Notes under the pieces: generated by a model
Told to the model about the DNA's origin: nothing
Database searches by the model: none
What the model saw: the letters and a program-made list of their open reading frames with translations, nothing else
In this document: positions 28,580 through 37,007 of the stretch, in pieces
Layout: each line of letters opens with the position of its first letter
Numbering within the stretch: the stretch's first letter is position 1
NCBI RefSeq assembly: GCF_023715465.1
Contig: NZ_JAMBOE010000007.1
Coordinates: 62,001 to 126,000 of the forward strand
DNA: 64,000 nt
Source: Paenibacillus macerans
GTDB lineage: Bacteria; Bacillota; Bacilli; Paenibacillales; Paenibacillaceae
Direction: 5' to 3'
Program-made: the position numbers and the translations under genes

Positions 28580-29194
28580 ATGGCCCATGAATTGCCTGCG
28601 TTGCCCTATCCGGCAAACGCGCTTGAACCCTACATCGACGAGCAGACGATGAACATTCACCATGATCGTCACCACAATACGTACGTGACCAACCTGAACG
28701 CCGCGCTGGAAAGCGCCCCGGAACTGCAGAGCAAAAGCGTGGAAGAGCTCATTTCCAGCCTCGGCAGCGTTCCCGAAAATATCCGCACCGCCGTACGCAA
28801 CAACGGCGGCGGCCACGCCAACCACAGCCTGTTCTGGACCGTGATCGGGCCCGGCGGCGGCGGAGCTCCAAGCGGAGCGGTCGCTTCCGCTATCGACAGC
28901 GAGCTTGGAGGGTTCGACAAATTCAAAGAGGATTTTACAAAAGCGGCGACTACCCGTTTCGGCAGCGGCTGGGCCTGGCTGGCCGTCGGCAAGGACGGCA
29001 AGCTGGCCGTAACGAGCACGCCAAACCAGGACAACCCGCTCTCCGAAGAGCAAACGCCCATTCTTGGCCTGGACGTTTGGGAGCACGCCTACTATTTGAA
29101 ATATCAAAACAAACGCCCGGATTATATCGCGGCATTTTGGAACGTGATCAATTGGGACGAAGTGAACCGGCGTTACGAGGCCGCCAAGAAATGA
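28580..29194 (+). CDS. sodA: Superoxide dismutase (Mn)
   Basis: 204 residues; gggaggt precedes the ATG. All metal ligands are present ([38 protein letters not shown]) and the segment GAWAWLAV-type [12 protein letters not shown] favours manganese forms. It removes superoxide in the cytosol. Compared with the SOD part of 21821-23587 it is a canonical short enzyme. Probably cotranscribed with the small gene 31 bp downstream. Confidence 0.95.
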   Translation: MAHELPALPYPANALEPYIDEQTMNIHHDRHHNTYVTNLNAALESAPELQSKSVEELISSLGSVPENIRTAVRNNGGGHANHSLFWTVIGPGGGGAPSGAVASAIDSELGGFDKFKEDFTKAATTRFGSGWAWLAVGKDGKLAVTSTPNQDNPLSEEQTPILGLDVWEHAYYLKYQNKRPDYIAAFWNVINWDEVNRRYEAAKK

Positions 29195-29224
29195 AGGCTA
29201 TTGCCAGGAGAAGGAGGTTGCGAT

Positions 29225-29440
29225 ATGGCCGAGCAAAAGCGTAAGCTCACCAACGATCCGGAGGAGCTGCTGAAAGCCAAACACGCGGAAGATCAGCATA
29301 AGCAGCAGTTTACGAATTTCGCCCACAGCGTTACCGGCGGAAGCGAGGCTGCGGATCCGGGCAAGGTGGTAGGTGAAGAACACCGCGAACCGGATACGCA
29401 AAACTATATGAAAACGGTAGAAAACCGCACGCTGGAATAA
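29225..29440 (+). CDS. Small hydrophilic protein of unknown function
   Basis: 71 residues from the ATG after aggagaaggagg. Highly charged, no membrane segment; it contains NDPEELLKAKHAEDQHKQQF and a disordered C-terminus (EEHREPDTQNYMKTVENRT). Its tight spacing behind sodA and the following terminator support it as a real gene in the sodA unit. I do not recognise the family. Confidence 0.7.
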   Translation: MAEQKRKLTNDPEELLKAKHAEDQHKQQFTNFAHSVTGGSEAADPGKVVGEEHREPDTQNYMKTVENRTLE

Positions 29441-29447
29441 AGAAATT

Positions 29448-29484
29448 AAAAAAGAGGCCCTCCATGAAGGAAGGCCTCTTGATA
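29448..29484. terminator. Bidirectional terminator
   Basis: AAAAAAGAGGCC..TCC / GGA.GGCCTCTT serves the plus-strand sodA unit and, better, the minus-strand GH16 gene, where a run of T follows the stem. Confidence 0.85.
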
Positions 29485-30264
29485 TTATTTTGCCGGGGTA
29501 TACTTGATCCAGTCATAGTACGCCCGAACCGGAGAACCTGGGTAAACGAATTCCCCTGTCCAAGTTTCGGCGGCTTCGCCCGCGCCCGCCCAGAAATTGA
29601 CCATAATGCTGCCCGGGTGACTAGGCAGGTCCTCCGGAGTGCCGGTCTCGGTATGCACCAACTTGCCGTCGACATACCATTTGATCGAGGTCGGCGACCA
29701 TTCAAAAGCATAGTCGTGGAAATCCAGCGACGCATCGAAACCAAGTTTGATTACCGTACTATGATCTCCGTCTCCGGCCGTATAATAGTTGGTCTCCAGT
29801 TTCGTCGGGTCTTTTCCGAGAATCTCAATATCAATTTCGTCGTTCTCTTCGATGTCCGGATCCGGATTAAGGTCATAATAGGTGAACAGTGAAGTTACCA
29901 GCCCCTCGCCTTTCGCCACTTTCATCCGGGCTTCCACACGCCCGTAGCCGTAATCTTCCCCGATCGTCGCATATTCGCCGGAGGCATATTGCTCGCCGGA
30001 GCATCGGCTTGGACAACCCGACTTGTCCAGTCGAAGGGCCATGATTCCGCTGTTGAATTCGATGTTGTTCGCCCGCCAGCCTACGCCGAAGTCATCGCCG
30101 TTCTCCCAGCCGTCCGAGGCATAAAACAGATTCCCGTTAAAAGCGTTCAGCGGCTCCTCAAACCCGCCCGCCGCCGACGCCGGAACCGCCAGCAAGAGGC
30201 TGCATCCTATCAAACAAACTCCCAAGCCTCCGCGAACCTTTTGAAAGAACGTTAACTTTTTCAT
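29485..30264 (-). CDS. Secreted GH16 beta-glucanase (lichenase-like)
   Basis: 259 residues from the second ATG at 30264, six bases after AGGAGGG (an ATG one codon earlier is closer to the site). A clear signal peptide (VCLIGCSLLLAVPASAAGG) is followed by the GH16 fold. The catalytic motif is DEIDIEILG with the nucleophile and acid/base Glu, and HDYAFEWSPTSIKWYVDGK and MNFW-like VNFWAGAG also match. Bacillus relatives hydrolyse beta-1,3-1,4-glucan. Specificity within GH16 is not fixed by this evidence. Upstream is a repeat district. Confidence 0.92.
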   Translation of the reverse strand: MKKLTFFQKVRGGLGVCLIGCSLLLAVPASAAGGFEEPLNAFNGNLFYASDGWENGDDFGVGWRANNIEFNSGIMALRLDKSGCPSRCSGEQYASGEYATIGEDYGYGRVEARMKVAKGEGLVTSLFTYYDLNPDPDIEENDEIDIEILGKDPTKLETNYYTAGDGDHSTVIKLGFDASLDFHDYAFEWSPTSIKWYVDGKLVHTETGTPEDLPSHPGSIMVNFWAGAGEAAETWTGEFVYPGSPVRAYYDWIKYTPAK

Positions 30265-30438
30265 CATATCCCTCCTAATGAATTGCCGCGAAAAATCGCG
30301 GGAGATAACGCCGGTTTTGCTCCAGCATTTCCGCTGGAAAGTTCTGCTCCCTCCTTTGCGCGTTTTACCGCGATGCCGATCCAAGTTGTTTATTATATGT
30401 ATAATAGTTCAACATATATAGAATTCAAGTGGCACGAA

Positions 30439-30612
30439 ATTCCTGCCGTGCGGGATCCCAGCAGTGCGAGATTACTCGGTATGAGTTTCCGCAGTGCTGG
30501 ATTCTGCAGTACGAGATTACACGGTACCAGTTTCCGTAGTACTGGATTCTACAGTGCGAGATTTCTGCGGCATGGGATTCCGTGAGATGAGATTCCTCGC
30601 CATGGGATTCCG
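30439..30612. repeat. Degenerate 15-bp tandem array
   Basis: About eleven units such as CAGTGCGAGATTACT, CGGTATGAGTTTCCG and CAGTGCTGGATTCTG run directly into the family A element at 30617. As at 2405-2545, array and element are adjacent in the same order. Confidence 0.75.
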
Positions 30613-30616
30613 CGAG

Positions 30617-30794
30617 ATGCAAAAGTGCATGCGATCTTTGTCGAACTTCCTCGAAAGAGGCTCGCCAAATGCAAAAGTGCAGTTCATATCCGGTCAAAAT
30701 ACTCTTTTTTATCGAATAGTCCCAAAACAGATGTATTTTTGCATTTCACACGCTCAAATAGGCTGATTACGGGAAAATGAGATGCACTTTTGCA
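30617..30794 (+). repeat. Family A F-F-R-R element, intact copy
   Basis: TGCAAAAGTGCA at 30618-30629 and 30670-30681; inverted TGTATTTTTGCA at 30732-30743 and TGCACTTTTGCA at 30783-30794. Spacings 52, 62 and 51 bp match copy 1. It occupies the gap between the GH16 gene and mutY. Confidence 0.9.
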
Positions 30795-30843
30795 GTTGAG
30801 TTAATTCGCCAAGCCGTGGGTTCCTTCCAAAAGGAACATGTAT

Positions 30844-30879
30844 GGTTTTTAAGCATTTAGCGTCTCTCGAGTCCGTTAG
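30844..30879 (+). repeat. Family C fragment (last inverted unit only)
   Basis: TTTAGCGTCTCTCGAGTCCG followed by TTAG aligns with the last unit of the family C copy at 23627-23702. Confidence 0.5.
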
Positions 30880-30892
30880 CCTCGTTACGATG

Positions 30893-30937
30893 TAAAAAGA
30901 AAACCGCACCCAGGTACAATACCCAGGTACGGTTTTG
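30893..30937 (-). terminator. Rho-independent terminator of mutY
   Basis: Minus-strand AAAACCG / CGGTTTT stem followed by CTTTTT, three bases past the mutY stop. The loop holds two direct ACCCAGGTAC repeats. Confidence 0.75.
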
Positions 30938-30939
30938 GC

Positions 30940-32469
30940 TTATGCTTGTTTAAAATACTGGTTCAATATCCGCAAAAAGACGTTCGGAAACGCAAGGCTC
31001 CCCATATCTTCCCGGGTGATCCAGCGGTATTCCGCGGAGTCCGCGTCCAGATCGAAGCCCTCCTGCTTGATCCCGACTCCGGACGGTGATGCCGCTCCCG
31101 AAGACGTGTTCGCTGCGCTGGCCAAAGCCAAAGGAGCTCCGGCTTCATAAGCCGCGGCGGTTTCGGCGGCGAATAAGGCGGCCGAACCGGCTTCCGCTGG
31201 ATGCTGCCCTGGCGGATGGGTGCTGGCAGTCCCGGCACTAGAGGCCACGGCGTAGGGAGTTCGGCCGTTCGCGGCCGCGGCGTTGCCACCTACACTGTTT
31301 TCGGCCCCGCCCTTCACGACCTCACCGTTCACAGCCCCACCATTCACGGCCTCACTGCTCACAGCCCCATCGTTCACACCCTTACCATTCACACTCTCAC
31401 CATTCACACCCACACCGTTCACGTTCTTCTCGCCGTTCACGGCCCCGCCGCTGGCGGCCTGGCCAGCGCCATCCTCCGCGGCGAACCGGAATACGCGGAG
31501 GTTCCAGTGAATGTGGCTGAACGTATGCTCCGCGTTCATCCACGCTTCCCCTGGCCGCGCCGGCACGCCCGCACCGGCCAGCGCCGCCGCCAGCCGGTCC
31601 ATCGCCGGGCCGTCCGGCAGCCCGGCGCCTTCGCCCGGCACGGCGTCGGCCGGGATATGGGGCAGCTCCCACATCCGTGCGAGCAGCCCAGTGTCCGGCC
31701 GCCGGCGCACGAGCACGCGGCCCGCCAGCGCCCCGCCGCCCTCCACGAGGGCGACGAGCCGGTATTCCGGCCGCGGCGGCTTCGCCTTGCTCTTCACCGG
31801 CAGACGCTCCTCCGCGCCCGCAAGCCGCCCGGCGCAGCGGGCCATGACCGGGCAAATCAGGCATTGCGGCGACTTGGGCGTACAGACTAACGCCCCCAGC
31901 TCCATCAGCGCCTGATTAAAATCCGCAGCCCGGCCCTCGGGGATCAGCTCCGCCGCCAGCTCCTCCATCAGCGTGCGCGTCCCGGTTTTCATGATATCCT
32001 CTTCGATCAGAAAATACCGCGACAGCACCCGCATGACATTTCCGTCGACGGCCGGCTCGGGCCGGTTAAAGGCAATGCTCATGATCGCCCCTGCCGTATA
32101 CGGGCCGACTCCTTTCAATGCCGACACGTCGGCCTTGTTGTCCGGCACAACCCCGCCGTGCCGCTCGACCACTTGGCGCGCGGCCGCCTGCAGGTTGCGG
32201 GCCCGCGAATAATACCCGAGCCCCTCCCAGCATTTCAGCACGTCTTCCTCCGGGGCTTCCGCCAAATCCCGAATCGTCGGAAACCGCTCGATAAACCGGT
32301 GAAAATACGGGATCACCGTATCCACGCGCGTCTGCTGCAGCATGATTTCCGAAACCCAAATATAATATGGATCGCGATGCCGGCGCCAAGGCAAATCGCG
32401 CTTGGAGCGTTCATACCATTCCAACAACTCCGCACTAAAGAAAATTTTGTTTTCCCTGCTCTCCTGCAT
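30940..32469 (-). CDS. mutY: Adenine DNA glycosylase MutY with a large repeat-rich insertion
   Basis: 509 residues versus about 370 in Bacillus. The catalytic half is normal: Glu41 in WVSEIMLQQTRV, helix-hairpin-helix GVGPYTAGAIMSIAF, Asp142 in AVDGNVMRVLSR, and the 4Fe-4S cysteines 196, 203, 206 and 212. The C-terminal NUDIX-like domain, which reads 8-oxoG, is split. After HWNLRVFRFAAED come about 135 extra residues (333-470), including VNGxx five-residue repeats and an Ala-rich stretch. The domain then ends normally with EYRWITREDMGSLAFPNVFL. It removes adenine opposite 8-oxoguanine. The insertion should sit in a surface loop. Confidence 0.93.
   Translation of the reverse strand: MQESRENKIFFSAELLEWYERSKRDLPWRRHRDPYYIWVSEIMLQQTRVDTVIPYFHRFIERFPTIRDLAEAPEEDVLKCWEGLGYYSRARNLQAAARQVVERHGGVVPDNKADVSALKGVGPYTAGAIMSIAFNRPEPAVDGNVMRVLSRYFLIEEDIMKTGTRTLMEELAAELIPEGRAADFNQALMELGALVCTPKSPQCLICPVMARCAGRLAGAEERLPVKSKAKPPRPEYRLVALVEGGGALAGRVLVRRRPDTGLLARMWELPHIPADAVPGEGAGLPDGPAMDRLAAALAGAGVPARPGEAWMNAEHTFSHIHWNLRVFRFAAEDGAGQAASGGAVNGEKNVNGVGVNGESVNGKGVNDGAVSSEAVNGGAVNGEVVKGGAENSVGGNAAAANGRTPYAVASSAGTASTHPPGQHPAEAGSAALFAAETAAAYEAGAPLALASAANTSSGAASPSGVGIKQEGFDLDADSAEYRWITREDMGSLAFPNVFLRILNQYFKQA
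31309..31440 (-). repeat. 15-bp periodic repeat inside mutY
   Basis: Units of the type CCATTCACA/CCGTTCACG with a 15-bp period encode VNGEK, NVNGV, GVNGE, SVNGK and similar. The period equals that of the noncoding arrays at 2405, 6613, 30439 and 55948. Confidence 0.8.
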
Positions 32470-32481
32470 CTGCTACTCCTT

Positions 32482-32874
32482 CTATTCCACGCGTTCCACC
32501 ACGGCAAAGGCGGATGCCAACTGCCGTTCATGCGTGATGCTCAAATGAATGACATACCGGTTCGGCCCGGGTAAGGCGAGGCGTTCCCAAGCTTCCGGGG
32601 AAAGGGATACGGTCGGCTTACCGCTCGCATCCGGCAAAATATCCATATCCGCAAACCCAAGCGCCCTCCCGATACCACAGCCAAACGCCTTGCTGACTGC
32701 TTCCTTGGCGGCGAACCGCCCGGCCAAAAATTCCGCCGGACGCGCGGCTTGTCCCGGCAGGCGCCGCTCGGCCGCAGTCAGGATGCGCCGCGACAGCCGC
32801 TCGCCGACCGGACCGCTTAACATCCGCCGGACGCGTTCGATTTCGACAACATCATGACCGATTCCGTATATCAA
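32482..32874 (-). CDS. acpS: Holo-[acyl-carrier-protein] synthase
   Basis: 130 residues from a TTG preceded by gaaggga. The 4'-phosphopantetheinyl transferase motifs are present: GIGHDVVEIERV with the first Asp, and FAAKEAVSKAFG with the second acidic residue. It loads the prosthetic group onto ACP for fatty-acid synthesis. The TTG start may keep expression low. It begins 12 bp before mutY on the same strand, so the two are probably cotranscribed. Confidence 0.92.
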   Translation of the reverse strand: MIYGIGHDVVEIERVRRMLSGPVGERLSRRILTAAERRLPGQAARPAEFLAGRFAAKEAVSKAFGCGIGRALGFADMDILPDASGKPTVSLSPEAWERLALPGPNRYVIHLSITHERQLASAFAVVERVE

Positions 32875-33036
32875 AGCGATTCCCTTCTTCCCTATGCATC
32901 ACGGCATATGCAGGGCTTATACCTGCACAGCCGCCACTCACATTGTAACAGGGAAGCCGCTCCGGCGCGAGTTCGGCAGGGACAAAAAGACGTCCGCTGT
33001 TTTCCAAAACGAGTAGCGAACCGGCACAGGCGGTGC

Positions 33037-33095
33037 CCACAAACACAAGCACAAGCACAAGCACAAACACAAGCACAAGCACGAGCACGAGCAGA
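33037..33095. repeat. Hexanucleotide array (ACAAGC)n
   Basis: About nine imperfect ACAAGC/ACGAGC units upstream of acpS. Open frames through it give only Val-Leu or Gln-Ala runs and are not taken as genes. Confidence 0.85.
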
Positions 33096-33166
33096 GTGCG
33101 TACGATTCCGAAAACTCCCCACTTCGCCTCGCTTGGACTAGCTCCGGCCATTTCACTCTTGATATA

Positions 33167-33458
33167 CTAGTAGACAATAGGAAAAACTGCAAAAGTTAGC
33201 TTGTTTAAAAATTCTGGCGAAAGCATAAAGGAAAAAAATACCGTTATTGTAGCGATAGTATCTACTTCGAGAGAAATAGGGGAAATTTATACCGTTATTT
33301 TCCCGAATCATAAAGAAATAGCCACCTTTCGCACCGTTCATAGGAAAATAAGGACAAAAAATTCCGCTAATGGGATTGATCATGTTCCAATCAGAAAATA
33401 AGACCATAAAGTTCCGCTATCGCAGATGCACCACATTATTCCCGGGTCGTTTTACTAG
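33167..33458 (+). repeat. Family B F-F-R-R element, copy 1
   Basis: Bounded by CTAGTA at 33167 and TACTAG at 33458. TACCGTTATT occurs at 33239-33248 and 33290-33299; inverted forms AATAAGGACA at 33347 and AATAAGACCA at 33397. Spacings are 51, 57 and 50 bp. The similarity between forward and inverted words extends to about 28 bp for the inner pair. Confidence 0.82.
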
Positions 33459-33575
33459 ATTAAAATCGCAGTGGCCATGGTTCGGTCCCCCCTGTTTTAT
33501 GGAAAGCAAGAATGATCAAGAAGAAGCGGCGCCCCCCGTTTATACTAACCACATAGACCGGTCTGGAGGATGTTC

Positions 33576-34487
33576 ATGAACGCAGTCAGCACTATCAAGC
33601 AAAGCATCGATTACATTGAAGAGCGGCTTGGCGAAGAGTTAACGTTAAGTAGGATCGCCAGCGCGATGTTTTACTCCGAATATCACTTTCACCGCACTTT
33701 CTTGTACTTTGTCGGCGACACGGTCACATCCTATGTGCGGAAACGGAGACTTTCGACGGCGGCGGAACTGCTGACCGAAACTGATTTGAAGGTGCTGGAT
33801 ATCGCGCTGCGGTGCGGCTTCGGCTCCCATGAGGTGTTTACCCGGGCGTTCCGGAAAATGTACGGTATCCTGCCAACGGAATGCCGGAAGCTGGGCCGTC
33901 CGCCGTTTCTCGTGCCACGCGCCGCACCTCTTCTGACCATCGATGCGCAAATAACCAGTGAATGGGGAGATCAAATCATGCAATACCGTATTGAACAACT
34001 GCCCGCCATGCGGATTCTGGGCTACGCGATGCAAAGCACCATCGTGGAAGGCAAAAACCATGACGACATTCCGGCATTTTGGCAAACATACATGCAGGAA
34101 CGGCTCGGAGAACGGATTCCCGGCAAAAAAAATCCTAACGTCGAGCTTGGCGCTTGCTCCCCCACCGACGAAGACGGTACCTTCCAATATATCATCGGCT
34201 TTGAAGTGGACGAAGCGGCCGAGGTTCCGGAGGGCATAACGGAATATCTCATTCCGGCGGCTACCTATGCCATCTTCACAACGCCACCGGCCGGCGAGGA
34301 AAATTTCAGCACATCCATCCAAACGACCTGGGACGAGATTTTTGCCAACTGGTTCCCCGCATCCGGTTACGAGCAGATAAACGCCCCCGATTTCGAATGG
34401 TACGATGAACGCTGCTACCCGAAGGAAGGCAAGCAGATCGACATCTACATTCCCGTCCAGCCGGCGAAATCCAAGTCGGAAGCTTAA
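33576..34487 (+). CDS. AraC-family regulator with GyrI-like effector domain
   Basis: 303 residues from the ATG at 33576, six bases after ggagg. The N-terminal AraC DNA-binding domain has both helix-turn-helix motifs (LTLSRIASAMFYSEYHFHR and VLDIALRCGFGSHEVFTRAF). The C-terminal 160 residues are a GyrI-like/AraC effector-binding domain (YRIEQLPAMRILGYAMQST), the Rob/BmrR type that binds hydrophobic drugs or other small molecules. It is convergent with the VOC gene; target unknown. Confidence 0.92.
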   Translation: MNAVSTIKQSIDYIEERLGEELTLSRIASAMFYSEYHFHRTFLYFVGDTVTSYVRKRRLSTAAELLTETDLKVLDIALRCGFGSHEVFTRAFRKMYGILPTECRKLGRPPFLVPRAAPLLTIDAQITSEWGDQIMQYRIEQLPAMRILGYAMQSTIVEGKNHDDIPAFWQTYMQERLGERIPGKKNPNVELGACSPTDEDGTFQYIIGFEVDEAAEVPEGITEYLIPAATYAIFTTPPAGEENFSTSIQTTWDEIFANWFPASGYEQINAPDFEWYDERCYPKEGKQIDIYIPVQPAKSKSEA

Positions 34488-34510
34488 ATAGCCAACAACC
34501 TGGGCAAAAC

Positions 34511-34566
34511 AACAAAGAGGCTGCCTCGTAAGCCGCTGCGGCTAACGGGACAGCCTCAATATTTTC
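34511..34566. terminator. Bidirectional terminator
   Basis: GAGGCTG..CGT / ACG..CAGCCTC with a GC-rich inner hairpin; A-rich on the left and AATATTTTC on the right, between the convergent AraC and VOC genes. Confidence 0.8.
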
Positions 34567-34573
34567 ATTCAAC

Positions 34574-35350
34574 TCATTCCGGCAAAAAGACAAACTGCGC
34601 TTCGCCGATTTCCAGCGTCTTGTTCTGCAAATCCGGGGCATTGGTCTTAAAAACAAGCTGCGTTAACCGTTCCGCTCCCCCCTGCTTGAACAGAAACGAT
34701 TTGTCTCCGATGCCAAGCTCGGCCGTTTCGCCGCCGGGCGCCGCTTCCAGCAGCGGCAAACCGAATAACTCCCGCCAATGAGCGGCTGCCGCTGCCGGAT
34801 CGGAGACCGTGAACACAGCGCTTTGAATGTTCACTTCTCCCGCGGGGTGATCTTTGATGACCCCTGTTGCTTTCAACCCCGACAAACGCTCCTCATCCGC
34901 ACCGCTCCATTGCAGGATAAACGGATAGGACAGGCCCCGATAATGTCCGTCGATCGTAAACATCCGCCACTCGATCCAGTTCCCCTGCGCATCAAGCCTC
35001 CGTCCGTCCAAAATCGGCGAGAGTTCAAGGCCTTGGCCCTGTAGACGGGACGCCAGCCTGTCGATATCGTCCGTACGCAGTGCGACCCGGCTGAACGCTT
35101 GGCGGGCGGGCAGCTCGGATAAAGCGTCGCGCACGACCGCGTTGGGTGAGTCGATTTTTTCCGCAAGCTCCCGGTCCTCGATCCCGAGAAATTCAATATA
35201 CGTTAATCCAAAATAACTTAGCGCGTTATACGTTCCCCAGAACTTGTGGGAGCCGCCTTTAAAAGCGGCCAGCCCCCATTTCGCAAACGCCGCAACCGGC
35301 GTATCCAAATCGTTGACGTATTGCACGGTGTGATCCCATTTCAGCATCAT
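34574..35350 (-). CDS. VOC-superfamily (Glyoxalase_3-like) protein
   Basis: 258 residues. It begins with the two-domain VOC pattern MLKWDHTVQYVNDLD and contains paired beta-alpha-beta units (AFSRVALRTDDIDRLASRL; NIQSAVFTVSDPAAAAAHW). Such proteins are metal-dependent lyases, dioxygenases or isomerases, or binding proteins; no function can be assigned. Its ATG overlaps the proC stop by four bases, implying translational coupling. Confidence 0.8.
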   Translation of the reverse strand: MMLKWDHTVQYVNDLDTPVAAFAKWGLAAFKGGSHKFWGTYNALSYFGLTYIEFLGIEDRELAEKIDSPNAVVRDALSELPARQAFSRVALRTDDIDRLASRLQGQGLELSPILDGRRLDAQGNWIEWRMFTIDGHYRGLSYPFILQWSGADEERLSGLKATGVIKDHPAGEVNIQSAVFTVSDPAAAAAHWRELFGLPLLEAAPGGETAELGIGDKSFLFKQGGAERLTQLVFKTNAPDLQNKTLEIGEAQFVFLPE

Positions 35351-36162
35351 TGGGACACTTCCTTTCCGAGTTCCGTTGTCCGTTTGACCGCCGTCAGCAC
35401 ACTTCGCTGCAAACCGGCGGCAAAATCGCTGCGGTTCAGTTCGTGCAAGGCGTTAATGCCCACGCCGCCCGGGGAGTTGTTGATGTCGAGTAGCTGCCGC
35501 GGATGCAGCCCGGTATGCCGCAGCATCGCCACCGCGCCTTCAACGTTTTCCAACGCGATCCGCCAGGCCTGTTCTCTCGGCAATCCGGCCAGCACCCCCG
35601 CATCGGCAAGGGATTCAATGAAATAATAGACATAATTCGGCCCGGCCACACCATAACCGGTAAAAACATCAAGCAGCGATTCGTCCACAACCTGCACTTT
35701 GCCAAACCCGCCCAGGAATGCTTCCACCTGGGCGAGTTCAGCATGTTCATTAAACGCCACCCCGCTGTAACCTAACCCGGTATCCGTGAGCGTGTTGGGA
35801 ATAACCCGGACAACGGAGCGCTCGGCGCCGACATAACTTTCCAGTTTCGCTATGGTCACGCCCGCTACGATCGATAAGATAACGCTGCTCCCGCCGGCAA
35901 ATTCGCGAATCGTCTTGCCTACACCGGCCAAATCGTCCTGCGGCCGCACGCCAATCACAATAAGCCCGGCATCCTTCAGCGCTTGGCCCGGTTCATCCGG
36001 CCCCTGTATACGGTAGGTTTCACTTAAATAACGCACGCGCTCCTCCCGAATGTCCGCCACGCTGATCAGGTGAGCCGGCACCGTCTCACTGCTGACAAGC
36101 GCCCGGATGATCGCTTCGGCCATCTGCCCTCCGCCGATAAAATGAATGCGTTGCTGCGCCAT
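35347..36162 (-). CDS. proC: Pyrroline-5-carboxylate reductase family protein
   Basis: 271 residues. N-terminal Rossmann motif IHFIGGGQMAEAII, the NADP-site IGVRPQDD, and the family's C-terminal signature (SPGGVGINALHELNRSDF). ProC reduces pyrroline-5-carboxylate to proline. Bacillus genomes carry several paralogues, so the true substrate may differ. Context is unusual: it lies between a MetQ-like lipoprotein and a VOC protein and overlaps the latter. Confidence 0.86.
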   Translation of the reverse strand: MAQQRIHFIGGGQMAEAIIRALVSSETVPAHLISVADIREERVRYLSETYRIQGPDEPGQALKDAGLIVIGVRPQDDLAGVGKTIREFAGGSSVILSIVAGVTIAKLESYVGAERSVVRVIPNTLTDTGLGYSGVAFNEHAELAQVEAFLGGFGKVQVVDESLLDVFTGYGVAGPNYVYYFIESLADAGVLAGLPREQAWRIALENVEGAVAMLRHTGLHPRQLLDINNSPGGVGINALHELNRSDFAAGLQRSVLTAVKRTTELGKEVSQ

Positions 36163-36180
36163 TTTACATTACCTCCTCTT

Positions 36181-37005
36181 TTAATTGTTCTCCCATGCCG
36201 CCGGCAAAATAAATCCGTCATACTTGTCCTGAGACTTGATGTATTCCTCGAACTCCGGGGATTCATAAGCGGCTTTAAGGTCTTTCGCCCATTGCGTATT
36301 TTCGTCGGCCTTGTTTATAGATACGATAATCCGGTGCTGCTCAGGCGTATTTTCGATTTTTAAAGCCTCGGTAATTTTCCGCTTTGCATTGGCAATGTAG
36401 TTGCCGTTCACTACCCCGAAATCAACGTCCTTCAGCGACACCAAAATTTGCGCTGGATCCAGCACCTGAATGTCGATCGCGTATTGCCCCGGCGACACGC
36501 TGTTCAAGTTGAAGTCGGTCGTGCCGGCATCTTCGGCCACCTTCACCCAGCCCAGCTCCTCCAAAATCCGGACGGCGCGCTCCTGATTCACCGGATCGTT
36601 GGGGACAGCGACCGTGCTGCCGTCCTTCACTTCGTCCAAAGACTGATGTCTCTCGGAATACAGGCCTTGCGGCGCGCTGGGAGCAAACGTGATGCCGATC
36701 ATATCCATGTGCAGCTCGTCATTGATCCCTTCCATGTAAGCAGTGCTCTGGAACACGCTGGCATCAATAGAACCTTCCTGCATCGCCGGATTCACCTGCA
36801 TATTCTGGGAAAAAGTTTTGATGTTCACCTTATAGCCTTTTTTCTCAAGGATCGGCAAGATGCCCGCCCGGAATTGTTCCTCATAGGTTCCAACGCCGAA
36901 ACCAACCGTAATCTCCTTTTTGTCTTGACCGGCGGTGTTTTGTTTGCCGCAGGCGGATAACACCAACAACAGTCCGATCAATAAAACAGCCGCAAATTTC
37001 TTCAT
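36181..37005 (-). CDS. metQ: MetQ/NlpA-family substrate-binding lipoprotein
   Basis: 274 residues. Signal peptide with lipobox LLLVLSACGKQ, so it is anchored to the outer face of the membrane. The NlpA fold is recognisable (ITVGFGVGTYEEQFRAGILP; QEGSIDASVFQSTAYME; GVVNGNYIANAKR). In methionine ABC systems MetQ delivers methionine to MetNI. The ATPase and permease lie divergently at 38229-39952. Ligand could be methionine or a related compound. Confidence 0.9.
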   Translation of the reverse strand: MKKFAAVLLIGLLLVLSACGKQNTAGQDKKEITVGFGVGTYEEQFRAGILPILEKKGYKVNIKTFSQNMQVNPAMQEGSIDASVFQSTAYMEGINDELHMDMIGITFAPSAPQGLYSERHQSLDEVKDGSTVAVPNDPVNQERAVRILEELGWVKVAEDAGTTDFNLNSVSPGQYAIDIQVLDPAQILVSLKDVDFGVVNGNYIANAKRKITEALKIENTPEQHRIIVSINKADENTQWAKDLKAAYESPEFEEYIKSQDKYDGFILPAAWENN

Positions 37006-37007
37006 GA

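Noticed and set aside
32852-33151. Possible small membrane protein rich in Val and Leu
   Set aside because: The hydrophobic run is a translation of the ACAAGC hexamer array and overlaps the acpS start region.
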